DNA of 64,000 nt from Bifidobacterium choloepi (GCF_010667615.1 NZ_VYSG01000001.1:983649-1047648), one strand, 5' to 3'. Counted from the first letter of the stretch, positions 16,373 to 25,774 are shown. The notes: a model not told the origin generated them from the letters alone. Numbers and translations are program-made.

Positions 16373-17413
16373 TCAGCCGTACAGGCTGAGCAGCGTCAGC
16401 AAACCGGTCAGCACGATGAAGACGATCATGGGCGCGTTCGCGATGGCGAAGTGGCCGCCCCATTCCTGCGGCAGCTGTTGCGGCGTCAGGTACGCCGTGA
16501 AGCGGAAACGATTCCTCCACAGCAGCACGAGGCCGGAAATCGCCGCGGCCAGGACGAGCAGCGCGTAGGCGATGATGACGAGGTCGCCGGACGTGAGCTC
16601 GGAGGACGAATCGTCCGAACCGAGCGACAGTACCGTGAGCGAGAGCACGCTGCCGTTGAAGTTGATGAGCACGTGAATGGCGATGGTGTATTTCAGCTGG
16701 TTCGTGCGCACGAACAGGTAGCCGAGCAGCAGGCCGAGGCCGAACGCGTAGAAGAACTGGTAGAGGTTCGCGTGGAACAGCGCGAACGCGAGCGCCGAGA
16801 ACAGGATCGCGACCTTCTCGCCGTACGTCCGCAGGCGGCTGAGCAGCTGCTTGCGGAAGACCCATTCCTCGACGACGGGCCCGATCAGCACGGCGAAGAC
16901 GAGGTCGGCCCACGGATTGGCGCCGATCGTCTCGTCGATCGGGTTCGTCGACGTGCCGCCCGACAGCAATGCCGTGACGGTCAGGCCGACGAGGTTGCCG
17001 ACGTACGTGATCGCGAACGCCATGAGCAGGTAGCGGAAGAACTGGCCGCCGGTCAGGTCGAAGCGGCGGCTGGCGAGCGACGGCACCGTCGAGATGATGC
17101 CGAAGAAGACGGGCACGCCGATGCAGACCAGCGGGATGTCGTTGGCGAGGTAGGCCAGCCACGCGTTGTGCTGGCCACCGGCGATGTCGACGATGATCTG
17201 CTGGGCCGCGATTGCGAAGCCGACGTAGCAGACGAGCATCGCGAGCAGCGCGGCGCCGGCGCGCGCGTAGCGGCGGCGCGCCGTGGCGGCGGCCTGGCGG
17301 TTGTATGGAATCGGCGCGCGCGGACGCCGGGCGCGCGGCAGGTGCATGGGCCAGGAGGTCGGTGGCTGCACCGGCTGCGGCGGAGCATACATGTGGGGAT
17401 TCGGACTGGTCAT
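16373..17413 (-). CDS. CPBP-family intramembrane metalloprotease (CAAX protease/bacteriocin-processing type)
   Basis: A 346-residue membrane protein with a Pro-rich cytoplasmic N-terminus and about seven to eight hydrophobic segments. The three CPBP motifs are intact: Glu182-Glu183 in V-V-E-E-W-V-F-R-K, His214 in A-L-F-H-A-N-L-Y, and His247 in A-I-H-V-L-I-N-F. Family members cleave membrane-anchored peptides or act in bacteriocin self-immunity; no bacteriocin gene is nearby, so the substrate is unknown. It carries an exact copy of the recurrent palindrome (16614-16626) in a D-D-S-S-S linker. The DUF4190 gene lies 45 bases upstream, so the two may be co-transcribed. Confidence 0.92.
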   Translation of the reverse strand: MTSPNPHMYAPPQPVQPPTSWPMHLPRARRPRAPIPYNRQAAATARRRYARAGAALLAMLVCYVGFAIAAQQIIVDIAGGQHNAWLAYLANDIPLVCIGVPVFFGIISTVPSLASRRFDLTGGQFFRYLLMAFAITYVGNLVGLTVTALLSGGTSTNPIDETIGANPWADLVFAVLIGPVVEEWVFRKQLLSRLRTYGEKVAILFSALAFALFHANLYQFFYAFGLGLLLGYLFVRTNQLKYTIAIHVLINFNGSVLSLTVLSLGSDDSSSELTSGDLVIIAYALLVLAAAISGLVLLWRNRFRFTAYLTPQQLPQEWGGHFAIANAPMIVFIVLTGLLTLLSLYG

Positions 17414-17458
17414 CGTCGCTCCGGAATCGTTGCTGGCGGGTGGGCGGTCATGGCGCCG

Positions 17459-18460
17459 TCAGTCGGCCGTGGCCGTCTGGCCGAGCAGCGACGTGCCGCT
17501 GGCCGTGGTGACGTCGAGGGTGACGGATGTTTGGCCACTGTTGCCGGCGAGCTCGTCGAACGTGTTGGCGAGCGCCTGCATGTTCGCCTGCCGCTGGCTG
17601 TCGGAGACGCCGTCGAGATACGACGTGACGGTCGTCGCGTAGCTGTCCGGCACGGTGACGTCGATGGTCAGGTCGTCGCCGCTGGCCGCGAAGTCGATGT
17701 CGAGGCCGCTCGGCAGGCTGTCGCGCACCGTCGCGAGCTGCGACTGGAACGCGTCGCTGTCGACGAGGTTCTCGACGCTCGTCGAGTGGGTGGCGGCAAG
17801 TTTCGTGTCGTCGAAGCCGAGCGTCGTCAGGATGACGGAACCGTCGGCGGAGCCGGACGATTCGTCCGACGATGCCGCGGACGAATCGTCCGTCGCGCTG
17901 GCCGACGGCGAGGCAGTCTGGCTCGTCGACGTGCCGTACGTTTCCTCGAAGGCGTCGTCGACGTAGGTGGACAGGCTGCCCATCGACATGACGACGAACG
18001 CGATCTCGACGGCCGAGATGCAGATGCCGGCGATCGCCAGGCCGCGACCCCTCTCCCGGGTCTTGTTGACCTGGACGAGGCCAACGATGCTCAGCACGAG
18101 GCCGACGATCGCGAAGAAGAACGAGCAGATGAAGCCGGCGATGGCCATGCCGTTCCAGCGGTTCGGATACTGCGGCACCGGCGGCTGGTAGCCGGGCTGG
18201 CCATAGCCGTTCGGACCGTAGCCGGGCTGGCCGTAACCCTGCTGGTAGCCACCCTGATAGCTGGGCTGCTGGTAATTGGGCTGCTGATAGCCGGCCTGCC
18301 GATAATCCTGCTGTCCGTAGCCCTGCCCGGACGTCTGCTGCGCATACAGATTACTCTGCTGGTCCTCCCGATACTGCTGGCCATACGGGTCCGACTGCGG
18401 ATACTGCTGCTGGCCGGACGAATCGTTCGTGCCGTCGGGCTGCGAATTCGGTTGTGTCAT
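17459..18460 (-). CDS. DUF4190-type membrane protein with Gln/Tyr/Gly-rich N-terminus
   Basis: The first about 105 residues are low complexity, rich in Gln, Tyr, Gly and Pro (repeats such as G-Y-Q-Q-P-N-Y-Q-Q-P-S-Y). Then come two hydrophobic segments around G-M-A-I-A-G-F-I-C-S-F-F-F-A-I-V-G-L-V-L-S and G-L-A-I-A-G-I-C-I-S-A, which resemble DUF4190, and a C-terminal extracellular domain after an acidic Ser-rich linker. The linker holds two exact copies of the recurrent palindrome (17855 and 17879), and the N-terminus a one-mismatch copy (18416). Function unknown; a cell-surface or division-associated role is only a guess. It starts 142 bases upstream of... the ddl terminator side and probably shares a transcript with the CPBP gene. 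Confidence 0.85.
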   Translation of the reverse strand: MTQPNSQPDGTNDSSGQQQYPQSDPYGQQYREDQQSNLYAQQTSGQGYGQQDYRQAGYQQPNYQQPSYQGGYQQGYGQPGYGPNGYGQPGYQPPVPQYPNRWNGMAIAGFICSFFFAIVGLVLSIVGLVQVNKTRERGRGLAIAGICISAVEIAFVVMSMGSLSTYVDDAFEETYGTSTSQTASPSASATDDSSAASSDESSGSADGSVILTTLGFDDTKLAATHSTSVENLVDSDAFQSQLATVRDSLPSGLDIDFAASGDDLTIDVTVPDSYATTVTSYLDGVSDSQRQANMQALANTFDELAGNSGQTSVTLDVTTASGTSLLGQTATAD

Positions 18461-18554
18461 GACTCTGTACCTCCAATGGCGGCATGGCCCCTCCCACGCC
18501 TCGTTAGTGCAAGTCTAGCGGCACGTTCCAATATCCGCTCCGGTCATGTCATCG

Positions 18555-18581
18555 AAAAAGTCCCCTGAAAGGGGACTTTTT
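18555..18581 (-). terminator. Intrinsic terminator after ddl
   Basis: AAAAAGTCCCC pairs with GGGGACTTTTT across a 5-base loop and is followed by a T run on either strand: a textbook intrinsic terminator 27 bases past the ddl stop. Confidence 0.85.
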
Positions 18582-18607
18582 TCCGGGCATGCGGGCATGC
18601 GGGCGAC

Positions 18608-19747
18608 TCAGTCGGCGATGACGCCGTCGATCAGCGTGGTGATCAGGTCGCCGTAGGACAGGCCGGTCGCTTCCCAGGCCTTCGGGTACATCGAGATCGG
18701 CGTGAAGCCAGGCATCGTGTTGATCTCGTTGACGAGCACGTCGCCCTCCGGCGTGACGAACGTGTCCACGCGGCTCAGTCCGGCGCCGTCGACGGCGAGG
18801 AAGGCCTTGACGGCCGTCTCGCGGACTTTCTCGAGCAGCGCGGCGTCGATGTTGGCCGGCACCTCGACGTGGGACGCGGTCGAATCCATGTACTTGCTGT
18901 CGAAGTCGTAGAACTGGTCGTCGCCCTCGTTGCGCTTGTCGAGGACGATCTCGCCGGGCAGGCTGGCCCGCGGGCTGTCGGTCGGCTTCGGGCACAGCAC
19001 GGCGCATTCGATTTCGCGCGCGTCGATGCCCTGCTCGACGAGAATGCGCCAGTCGTGCCGCGAGGCTTCCCAGACGGCGGCGGCCAGCTCGGCCGCGTCG
19101 CCGACGTGCTCGACCTTCGTGACGCCGAAGCTCGAGCCGGCACGCGACGGCTTGACGAACAGCGGATACTGCAGGCCCGCTTCCTCGACCTTCGCGACGA
19201 ATTCGTCGCCGTATTCGGCGAAGTGGCGGTCGGCTACGTACTCGCGGGCGTCGAGCGTGATGCCCGGCGAGACCGGGATGCCGGCGGCGGCCAGCAGCAC
19301 CTTCGTGTAGTGCTTGTCCATGCAGGCGGCCGAAGCGAGCACGCCGCAGCCGACGTACGGGACGCCGAGCATCTCGAAGACGCCCTGAATCGTGCCGTCC
19401 TCGCCGTACGGACCGTGCAGCACCGGCAGCACGGCGTCGATGTGGCCAAGGCTGGCGAGCGTGCCGTCGTCGTCGCGGGCGAGCAGGCCCTCGGCGCCGA
19501 GCGCGAAGTCGACGACGACGTCGCGCGAGCCGTCGGTCTTCTCGACGGTCGGCAGTCCCTTCGCCAGGTCCCAGTCGAGCGGGTTCTCGCCATCGGTGAT
19601 CCACTGGCCGTCTTTCGTGATGCCGATCAGGACCGGTTCGAATCGTTCCATGTCCAGCGCGCGCAGCACGCCGGCCGTCGAGATGCAGGAAATCGAGTGC
19701 TCGTCGGCCCTGCCGCCATAGAAGATCGCCACGCGCTGCTTAGCCAT
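18608..19747 (-). CDS. ddl: D-alanine--D-alanine ligase
   Basis: Ddl joins two D-Ala residues with ATP to make the dipeptide that MurF adds to the peptidoglycan precursor. The 379-residue ATP-grasp protein starts R-V-A-I-F-Y-G-G-R-A-D-E-H-S-I-S, has H-G-P-Y-G-E-D-G-T-I-Q-G, F-V-K-P-S-R-A-G-S-S-F-G-V-T-K, and the C-terminal V-N-E-I-N-T-M-P-G-F-T-P-I-S-M-Y-P-K. The final S-Y-G-D-L-I-T-T-L-I is the family end. This is the D-Ala-D-Ala type by overall resemblance; specificity for D-lactate cannot be ruled out by eye. gpsA lies upstream behind its own terminator. Confidence 0.96.
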   Translation of the reverse strand: MAKQRVAIFYGGRADEHSISCISTAGVLRALDMERFEPVLIGITKDGQWITDGENPLDWDLAKGLPTVEKTDGSRDVVVDFALGAEGLLARDDDGTLASLGHIDAVLPVLHGPYGEDGTIQGVFEMLGVPYVGCGVLASAACMDKHYTKVLLAAAGIPVSPGITLDAREYVADRHFAEYGDEFVAKVEEAGLQYPLFVKPSRAGSSFGVTKVEHVGDAAELAAAVWEASRHDWRILVEQGIDAREIECAVLCPKPTDSPRASLPGEIVLDKRNEGDDQFYDFDSKYMDSTASHVEVPANIDAALLEKVRETAVKAFLAVDGAGLSRVDTFVTPEGDVLVNEINTMPGFTPISMYPKAWEATGLSYGDLITTLIDGVIAD

Positions 19748-19821
19748 AGTCCTGTTCAGTGCTCCTTGCCCGGAAAATACGGATGGTTCCTAGCCAGCGA
19801 GTCTAGTAGAGAGTCGTAACA

Positions 19822-19856
19822 ACGAAGGAAGCTCCCGACAGGGGAGCTTCCTTCGT
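19822..19856 (-). terminator. Terminator after gpsA
   Basis: ACGAAGGAAGCTCCC is mirrored perfectly (15 bp) across a 5-base loop between gpsA and ddl. Confidence 0.75.
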
Positions 19857-19882
19857 CGCAAAAAATGGAAGAATCGTGCGAT

Positions 19883-20881
19883 TCACTCCTCGGTGACGCC
19901 CTCCGGGAACATTTCGCCGAGCATTTCGGCGCAGGAGATGCCGTCGTTGAGCACGCGGGTCATCGCGAGCGCGAGCGGCGTGGGCACGTGGTACTGCTCG
20001 CCGAGCGCGACAACGGCGGAGGCGGTGGCGACGCCCTCGGCGACGCCGTTGCTTTCCTTCGTCGCTTCCTCGACGCTCAGGCCCTTGCCGAGGTTGTAGC
20101 CGAACGTGTAGTTGCGCGACAGCGGCGAGCCGCACGTGGCGATCAGGTCGCCCACGCCGGCCAGGCCCCGGAACGTTTCCGGCATGGCGCCGGCCGCCTC
20201 GCCGACGGCGGCGATCTCGGCCAGGCCGCGCGTCTCGATCATCGCGGCGGTGTTCTCGCCGTAGCCGGCGCCGTGCGACATGCCGACGGCGAGCGCGACG
20301 ACGTTCTTCAGCGACCCGCACATCTCGAGGCCGATGACGTCGGACGTGACGAAGGCCCGGAAGTACTTCGTCGTGCACAGCTTCGCGACTTCGTAGGCGT
20401 TCTCGATGTTCGTGCAGCCGACGACGGTGGCGGCGGGTTCGCGGGCGGCGACCTGCTTGGAGAGGTTCGGGCCGGAGACGGCGAGGAACCGCTCGTCCTC
20501 GAGGCCGAGTGCCTCGCAGACGACCTGGTCCATGCGCTTGCCGGTCGACTGCTCGATGCCCTTCATCAGCGAGACGATCAGCGCCGTCTCCGGGATGAGG
20601 TCCTTGAACTCGACGAGCGCCTCGCGGGCGTGCTGCGCGGCGATCGCGACGACGACGACGTCGGCGCCCCTGACGGCCGCAGCGCGGTCGCCGGTCGCCG
20701 TCATGTTGGCGGGCAGCTGCTTGACGCTCGGCAGCCGGACCGGATTCGTGTGCGTCTTCTCGATGGCCTCGACGATCTCGGGCTCGATCGCCCACATCGT
20801 CACGTCGTTGCCGGCATCGGCCAGCACCTGTCCGAACGCCGTTCCCCACGCTCCGGCTCCCAGCACCGTCACATTCGCCAT
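19883..20881 (-). CDS. gpsA: Glycerol-3-phosphate dehydrogenase [NAD(P)+]
   Basis: GpsA reduces dihydroxyacetone phosphate to sn-glycerol 3-phosphate, the backbone for phospholipids. The 332-residue protein has the N-terminal Rossmann motif V-T-V-L-G-A-G-A-W-G-T-A-F, the signature G-S-L-K-N-V-V-A-L-A-V-G, and G-L-A-G-V-G-D-L-I-A-T-C, with the usual helical C-domain. plsC, which uses the product's acylated form, lies 173 bases upstream on the same strand, so this pair makes phosphatidic acid. Confidence 0.97.
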   Translation of the reverse strand: MANVTVLGAGAWGTAFGQVLADAGNDVTMWAIEPEIVEAIEKTHTNPVRLPSVKQLPANMTATGDRAAAVRGADVVVVAIAAQHAREALVEFKDLIPETALIVSLMKGIEQSTGKRMDQVVCEALGLEDERFLAVSGPNLSKQVAAREPAATVVGCTNIENAYEVAKLCTTKYFRAFVTSDVIGLEMCGSLKNVVALAVGMSHGAGYGENTAAMIETRGLAEIAAVGEAAGAMPETFRGLAGVGDLIATCGSPLSRNYTFGYNLGKGLSVEEATKESNGVAEGVATASAVVALGEQYHVPTPLALAMTRVLNDGISCAEMLGEMFPEGVTEE

Positions 20882-20996
20882 TGTTCACTCCTTGGTCGTC
20901 TAGTTTCGTTTCGTAAGTCTAATAAAGGGGCTGGCAGTTCGCTGGACTCCCGCGAACTCTCTCCCGCGAGAACCAGAATCGCGCATTTCCTTCAGG

Positions 20997-21054
20997 CTCC
21001 CCCTGAAGAGGGAGTCGAGAACGCGAAGCGTTTTCGGCGGGAGCCCCCGGATCT
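20997..21054 (-). repeat. Two-hairpin element after plsC
   Basis: A CTCCC/GGGAG stem (about 20997-21014) is followed by AACGC-GAA-GCGTT (about 21020-21033) and CGGCGGGAGC, the same order as in the stretch 30380-30443. It may end plsC transcription; there is no clear U tract. Confidence 0.4.
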
Positions 21055-21975
21055 TCACGCGTCCCGTTCGGCCGGCGTGACGTACGGGTCGGGCGTCTCC
21101 GGCACTTCCTTCATGATCCTGAAGTCGAAGAACGTGTCCGGCTCCCGTTCGCCACGGATGTCGGCCATGACTTCCTTCATGCGCAGGCGCACGCGGCGCA
21201 CGAGTTCGTCGGCGTAGGCCTTCGGCGGCTCGCCGTTCCACGTGTCGGCGTCGGCGAGCAGGTCGGAGTAGTCGAGCCGCGCGTCGAAGCACATGACGAC
21301 GTTCTTGCGCGGCCACGGCCAGAAGTGGTTAATCGACGCGGCACCCCAGACGACGACGCAGTACAGCGGAATCTGGCGGCCGAGACGGCGGCTGGCTTCC
21401 AGCGCGATGAAGCCGAGGCCGTTCTTCATCGACATCGGCCACTTCTTCGGGTCGCGCGTGACGGTGCCCTCGGGCCACACGTCGAGCGGACGGCCGGACG
21501 TGAGGATGTCGATCGACGTTTCCTCGATGGCGCGGGCCTTGCCGCTGCGGCGCGGCACCGGCTGCATGCCGACGGCCTGGAACCACTTGCCGATCAGCGG
21601 CCACTTGCCCATCTCGGCCTTCGCCATGTAGCGGGGGCGGCGACCGCACTGGAACTGCGCGCACATCGGCACGAACACGTCGAACTGCGTGACGTGCGTG
21701 CAGGCCGCGATGTAGGGACCGTCCTCGGGCACGCGCTCGAGGCCCCACGCCTTGAGCCTGCACGATCCGCGCAGCACGCGGGCGCAGCCGTTGAGCAGGC
21801 GGCGGGTGATCTTCGGATTCTGTTCGTTGATTTCGCGTTCGTTGGGCTGTCGCGGGCCGCACGGGAACGGCCTGGTCGGGTCGACGAGATCGTGTTCCTT
21901 CGCGAGACGGGCGACCTGTTCGTCACTGAGCGGTTTGACGGCCTTGCGCGGCGATGGTTTTCCTTTGGAAGTCAT
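21055..21975 (-). CDS. plsC: 1-acyl-sn-glycerol-3-phosphate acyltransferase
   Basis: PlsC-type acyltransferases move an acyl chain onto position 2 of lysophosphatidic acid. The 306-residue product has the H-x4-D motif in A-C-T-H-V-T-Q-F-D-V-F-V and the glycerophosphate-binding W-P-E-G-T-V-T-R. The start chosen is ATG at 21975, giving M-T-S-K-G-K-P-S-P-R-K; in-frame extension to 22074 would overlap the murA terminator and stop. gpsA is downstream on the same strand. The C-terminal about 60 residues are longer than the minimal domain. Confidence 0.9.
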   Translation of the reverse strand: MTSKGKPSPRKAVKPLSDEQVARLAKEHDLVDPTRPFPCGPRQPNEREINEQNPKITRRLLNGCARVLRGSCRLKAWGLERVPEDGPYIAACTHVTQFDVFVPMCAQFQCGRRPRYMAKAEMGKWPLIGKWFQAVGMQPVPRRSGKARAIEETSIDILTSGRPLDVWPEGTVTRDPKKWPMSMKNGLGFIALEASRRLGRQIPLYCVVVWGAASINHFWPWPRKNVVMCFDARLDYSDLLADADTWNGEPPKAYADELVRRVRLRMKEVMADIRGEREPDTFFDFRIMKEVPETPDPYVTPAERDA

Positions 21976-22031
21976 GCTGCCTATTGTGCCCCGAGAACCG
22001 TACGAGCCTCCGTCACGTTCGCCAATGGAAA

Positions 22032-22054
22032 GGCCCCCGCCACGGGCGGAGGCC
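22032..22054 (-). terminator. Terminator after murA
   Basis: On the minus strand GGCCTCCGCC-CGT-GGCGGGGGCC forms a 10-bp stem (one G-U) followed by TTTCC. Confidence 0.65.
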
Positions 22055-22074
22055 TGAGGGAATGAGAATGACAA

Positions 22075-23406
22075 TCAGTCGACGTCGGCGCCGAGGGCGG
22101 CGAGCTTGCCGCGGAAGTCGGCGTAGCCGCGGTCGATCAGGCTGATGCCGCGCACGTTCGACGGGCCCTTCGCGGCGAGCGCCGCGATGAGGTGCGAGAA
22201 GCCGCCGCGCAGGTCCGGCACGTCGATGTCGCGGCCCTCGAGCGGGGTCGGTCCGAAGATGACGGCCGAATGCTTGTAGTTGCGCTGCTGGAAGCGGCAC
22301 GGCAGCGATCCGAGGCACTCGCGGTACAGCTGGATCGTCGCGCCCATCTGGACGAGCGGCTTCGTGAAGCCGAAGCGGTTCTCGTAGACGGTTTCGTGGA
22401 CGATGCTCAGGCCGTTGGCCTGCGTCAGCGCGACGACGAGCGGCTGCTGCCAGTCGGTCATGAAGCCGGGGTGCACGTCGGTCTCGATCGCGACCGGCTT
22501 GAGGTCGCCGCCCGGATGCCAGAAGCGGATGCCCTTGTCGGTGATGTCGAACTCGCCGCCGATCTTGCGGAACGTGTTGAGGAACGTCATCATTTCCGGC
22601 TGCGTGGCACCCTTGACGAAGATGTCGCCGTGGGTGGCGAGCGCGGCGGACGCCCAGCTCGCGGCCTCGATGCGGTCGGTCAGCGACGTGTGCGTGTAGC
22701 CCTTGAGCTCCTTGACACCCTCGATGCGGAACGTGCGGTCGACGTCGACGGAGATGATCGCGCCCATCTTCTGCAGGACGGCGACGAGGTCCATGATTTC
22801 CGGTTCGGTCGCGGCGCCGGACAGTTCCGTCTTGCCCTCGGCGAGGACGGCGGCGAGCAGCGTCTGCTCGGTCGCGCCGACGGACGGGTACGGCAGGTGG
22901 ATCTTCGCGCCGTGCAGGCCGTTCGGGGCCGTGATGTGGATGCCGTCCTCGTGCTCCTTGTCGACGTTCGCGCCGAGCTTGCGCAGCGTCTCGAGATGGA
23001 AGTCGATCGGCCGTCCGCCGATGTTGCAGCCGCCGAGCGCCGGAATGAAGGCCTCGCCAAGGCGGTGCAGCAGCGGTCCGGAGAACAGGATCGGGATGCG
23101 GGACGATCCGGACAGCGTGTCGACGTCGGCGACGTCGGCCAGCTGCACGTTCGTCGCGTCGATCGTCACGATGCCCTCGTCGCCGTTGACGTCGACGTCG
23201 ACGCCATGCAGCCTCAGCAGATCGGAGACGACGTGCACGTCGCGGATCTCGGGGACATTCTTCAGGACGGACGTGCCCGGCGCGAGCAGCGCGGCGACCA
23301 TTGCCTTGCTCACGAAATTCTTGGCGCCGCGCACCTTGATGGTGCCGTTGAGCGGCTTGCCGCCCTCAACGTGCAAAACGTCGTCTTTGTTCTCGACCAC
23401 AGTCAC
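22075..23406 (-). CDS. murA: UDP-N-acetylglucosamine 1-carboxyvinyltransferase
   Basis: MurA transfers enolpyruvate from PEP to UDP-GlcNAc, the first committed step of peptidoglycan synthesis. The 443-residue protein has G-A-K-N-F-V-S-K near the N-terminus and the mobile loop A-L-G-G-C-N-I-G-G-R-P, in which the active-site Cys is kept. The Asp variant that confers natural fosfomycin resistance is therefore not present. P-D-L-R-G-G-F-S-H-L-I-A-A-L at the C-terminus is also typical. The start is GTG at 23406 (M-T-V-V-E-N-K); a GTG two codons later is possible. It begins the minus-strand envelope block, divergent from the NADH oxidase gene. Confidence 0.96.
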   Translation of the reverse strand: MTVVENKDDVLHVEGGKPLNGTIKVRGAKNFVSKAMVAALLAPGTSVLKNVPEIRDVHVVSDLLRLHGVDVDVNGDEGIVTIDATNVQLADVADVDTLSGSSRIPILFSGPLLHRLGEAFIPALGGCNIGGRPIDFHLETLRKLGANVDKEHEDGIHITAPNGLHGAKIHLPYPSVGATEQTLLAAVLAEGKTELSGAATEPEIMDLVAVLQKMGAIISVDVDRTFRIEGVKELKGYTHTSLTDRIEAASWASAALATHGDIFVKGATQPEMMTFLNTFRKIGGEFDITDKGIRFWHPGGDLKPVAIETDVHPGFMTDWQQPLVVALTQANGLSIVHETVYENRFGFTKPLVQMGATIQLYRECLGSLPCRFQQRNYKHSAVIFGPTPLEGRDIDVPDLRGGFSHLIAALAAKGPSNVRGISLIDRGYADFRGKLAALGADVD

Positions 23407-23669
23407 AACCTACTTTCAGATGGAATGGAACTCCCAGATGCAACAATCCGACATCCAATTCTATTTCACACGCTGCCAAACCGTCGTCAATGATGACGAT
23501 TCATCCACAATTGACCGGCGTGACGGGAAATCGAGGTGAAGATTCCTCCCCCGCCGGCGAACATCGAGGGTCTTCCGGGACGGGCCCCCTACACTTTGGC
23601 GTAACGGTTGGGAAGGAAGAATCGTCCGGAACCAGGAGGCTCCGGCACCGTCCCCGCAAAGGAGCATTC

Positions 23670-25013
23670 ATGACTACTGTCGCTGTCGTCGGCTGCACGC
23701 ACGCCGGCGTGTTCGCCACCAATTCCATCCTCCAGCAGCATCCCGACTGGGACGTCCACGTGTTCGAACGCAACGCGACGGTCTCGTTCCTGTCCTGCGG
23801 CATCGCGCTGTGGGCCGGCAACCACGTGTCCGACCCGAAGAAGATGTTCTATTCGTCGCCGGCCGCGCTCGAGGAAGCCGGCGCACACGTGCACATGGAG
23901 ACCGACGTCGCCGACATCGACGTCGCCGGTCACAGCCTCGTCTACAAGTCGCTCGAGACCGGTGACACGGCGGCGCTGCCGTTCGACAAGCTCGTCGTGA
24001 CGACCGGCTCGCGGCCCGTCGTGCCGCCGATTCCCGGCATCGATTCGCCGCTGGTCACGACCTGCAAGAACTGGAACGACGCCGTCTCGATCCGCGAGCG
24101 CTCGCACGGCGCGAAGTCGGCGATCGTCATCGGCGCCGGATACATCGGCGCCGAGCTCGCCGAGCAGTTCAGCCTGAACGGCATCGACACGACGCTGATC
24201 GACGGCCTCGACCGCGTGCTCGCGAACAACTTCGACAGGCCGGTCACCGACCTCGTCGAGCACAAGTTCGCCGAGCACGGCGTGCATCTGGCGCTCGGCC
24301 AGAAGGTCGTCGCGTTCTCGACCGACGAGGAGGCGGGCACCGTCACCGTCACGACCGGGCAGGGCGAGTACACGGCCGAATTCGCCGTGCTGGCGATGGG
24401 CTTCGTGCCGAACACCGACCTCGTGCGCGACCAGGTCGAGACGCTCGACAACGGCGCGATCGTCGTCGACGACTACATGCAGGCGTCGGTGCCGGACGTC
24501 TACGCCGCCGGCGACGCCGCGACGGTGTTCTACAACCCGACCGGCAAGCACGACTACATTCCGCTGGCCACGAACGCCGTGCGCCAGGGCCTGCTCGTCG
24601 GCCTCAATATTGACAAGCCGACCGTCAAGTACATGGGCACGCAGGCGACGAGCGCCGTGCAGCTGTACGACCTGTCGCTGGCCGCGTCCGGCCTGACCGA
24701 GGCCGGCGCCGGCCGCCGCGGCATCGTCGCCCGCTCGACCGAGCTCGTCGAGGAGTACCGTCCGCAGTTCATGCTGTCGACGGCGCCGGTGACCTGCATC
24801 CTGACGTGGGATCCGGCGACGCGCAAGGTGCTCGGTGGCCAGTTCTGCTCCACCGCCGACATCTCCGGCGCCGCGAACGTCGTCTCCGTCGCCATCCAGG
24901 CCGGCTTCACGATCGACCAGCTCGCCAATGTCGACTTCCTGTTCCAGCCGAACTTCGACCAGCCCGTCTACTACGTCGGCGCCGTCGCGATGAAGGCTGC
25001 CGGAGAGCGGTAG
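23670..25013 (+). CDS. FAD-dependent NADH oxidase (water-forming type)
   Basis: A 447-residue flavoprotein of the peroxide reductase family. It has V-A-V-V-G-C-T-H-A-G at the N-terminus, the redox-active single cysteine Cys43 in S-F-L-S-C-G-I-A-L, the NADH-binding A-I-V-I-G-A-G-Y-I-G-A-E-L-A, and the second FAD motif V-Y-A-A-G-D-A-A-T-V. The lone Cys that cycles through a sulfenic acid marks NADH oxidase, NADH peroxidase or CoA-disulfide reductase. Water-forming oxidase is the likeliest, and would serve oxygen detoxification in an anaerobe. The ATG at 23670 follows AAAGGAG. A -10-like TACACT is at 23590. Confidence 0.9.
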   Translation: MTTVAVVGCTHAGVFATNSILQQHPDWDVHVFERNATVSFLSCGIALWAGNHVSDPKKMFYSSPAALEEAGAHVHMETDVADIDVAGHSLVYKSLETGDTAALPFDKLVVTTGSRPVVPPIPGIDSPLVTTCKNWNDAVSIRERSHGAKSAIVIGAGYIGAELAEQFSLNGIDTTLIDGLDRVLANNFDRPVTDLVEHKFAEHGVHLALGQKVVAFSTDEEAGTVTVTTGQGEYTAEFAVLAMGFVPNTDLVRDQVETLDNGAIVVDDYMQASVPDVYAAGDAATVFYNPTGKHDYIPLATNAVRQGLLVGLNIDKPTVKYMGTQATSAVQLYDLSLAASGLTEAGAGRRGIVARSTELVEEYRPQFMLSTAPVTCILTWDPATRKVLGGQFCSTADISGAANVVSVAIQAGFTIDQLANVDFLFQPNFDQPVYYVGAVAMKAAGER

Positions 25014-25028
25014 GCTTTCTTTTGCCAG

Positions 25029-25089
25029 GAATGCCCGTCGATGTCGGAACCCCGAGCTTGCGGCTCGGGGTTCCGACATCGACGGGCAT
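25029..25089. terminator. Long perfect palindrome, bidirectional terminator (family member C)
   Basis: Arms of 28 bp (25029-25056 and 25062-25089) pair perfectly around a 5-base loop between the convergent NADH oxidase and leuD genes. The core GATGTCGGAACCCCGAGC is related to the palindromes at 8390, 16301 and 35826. Confidence 0.8.
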
Positions 25090-25093
25090 TGAT

Positions 25094-25774
25094 TCAGCGG
25101 TCGCCGAGCGGCCCCGCCCACTCGGTCGGCTCGGGTTCGCGGGCGGAGGCGACCGTCGCCGGCGGCTCGCTCAGGGCCGGAATGGTCTTCGGCTTGAACG
25201 GGAAGCGCTCGGCGCGCATCTTCTCGTAGGCGACGATGTCGTCCTCGTGCTGCAGCGTCAGGTCGATGTCGTCGTAACCGTTCATCAGGCGCCAGCGCAC
25301 GTAGTCGTTGACCTCGAACGGCAACGTGACGTCGCCGCACGTGACGGTGCGGGCCCCGAGGTCGACGGTCATCTGCAGGCCCGGCTCCTCCTCGAGCAGC
25401 TTCCACAGCAACTCGACCGATTCCTGCGGCATGATCGCGGCCAGCACGCCGTTCTTCGCCGTGTTGCCGTAGAAGATGTCGGCGAAGCTCGGCGCGATGA
25501 CGACGCGGAAACCGTAGTCGTGCAGCGCCCAGACGGCGTGCTCGCGGGAGCTGCCGATGCCGAACTCGGGTCCGGCGACGAGGATCTGTCCGTCGGCGTA
25601 CTCCTTGCGGTTGAGCACGAAGTCGGGGTCGCGGCGCCACGCGTAGAACAGCGCGTCGTCGAAGCCGCTGCGCGTGACGCGCTTGAGGAAGACGGCCGGG
25701 ATGATCTGGTCGGTGTCGACGTTGGATCGGCGAAGCGGCACTCCGGTGCCGGTCAGCGTGGTGAGTTTCTCCAT
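25094..25774 (-). CDS. leuD: 3-isopropylmalate dehydratase small subunit
   Basis: LeuD is the swivelling-domain subunit that completes the LeuC iron-sulfur enzyme isomerising 2- to 3-isopropylmalate in leucine synthesis. The 226-residue product reads [23 protein letters not shown] and [17 protein letters not shown], both family signatures. It follows leuC by 65 bases, in one operon. The end abuts the palindrome at 25029. Confidence 0.97.
   Translation of the reverse strand: MEKLTTLTGTGVPLRRSNVDTDQIIPAVFLKRVTRSGFDDALFYAWRRDPDFVLNRKEYADGQILVAGPEFGIGSSREHAVWALHDYGFRVVIAPSFADIFYGNTAKNGVLAAIMPQESVELLWKLLEEEPGLQMTVDLGARTVTCGDVTLPFEVNDYVRWRLMNGYDDIDLTLQHEDDIVAYEKMRAERFPFKPKTIPALSEPPATVASAREPEPTEWAGPLGDR

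Noticed and set aside
17855..17891. Two near-adjacent palindromes as a recombination or attachment site
   Set aside because: They are copies of a motif that recurs across the window, with no integrase or flanking duplication.
15317..18568. A 1083-residue open frame opposite mscS, the CPBP gene and the DUF4190 gene
   Set aside because: The three minus-strand genes are recognisable; the long frame is a GC-skew artefact.
23406..23669. A small gene in the murA-oxidase gap
   Set aside because: The in-frame extension of the oxidase from 23490 has no start signal, and the real start has AAAGGAG at 23659.
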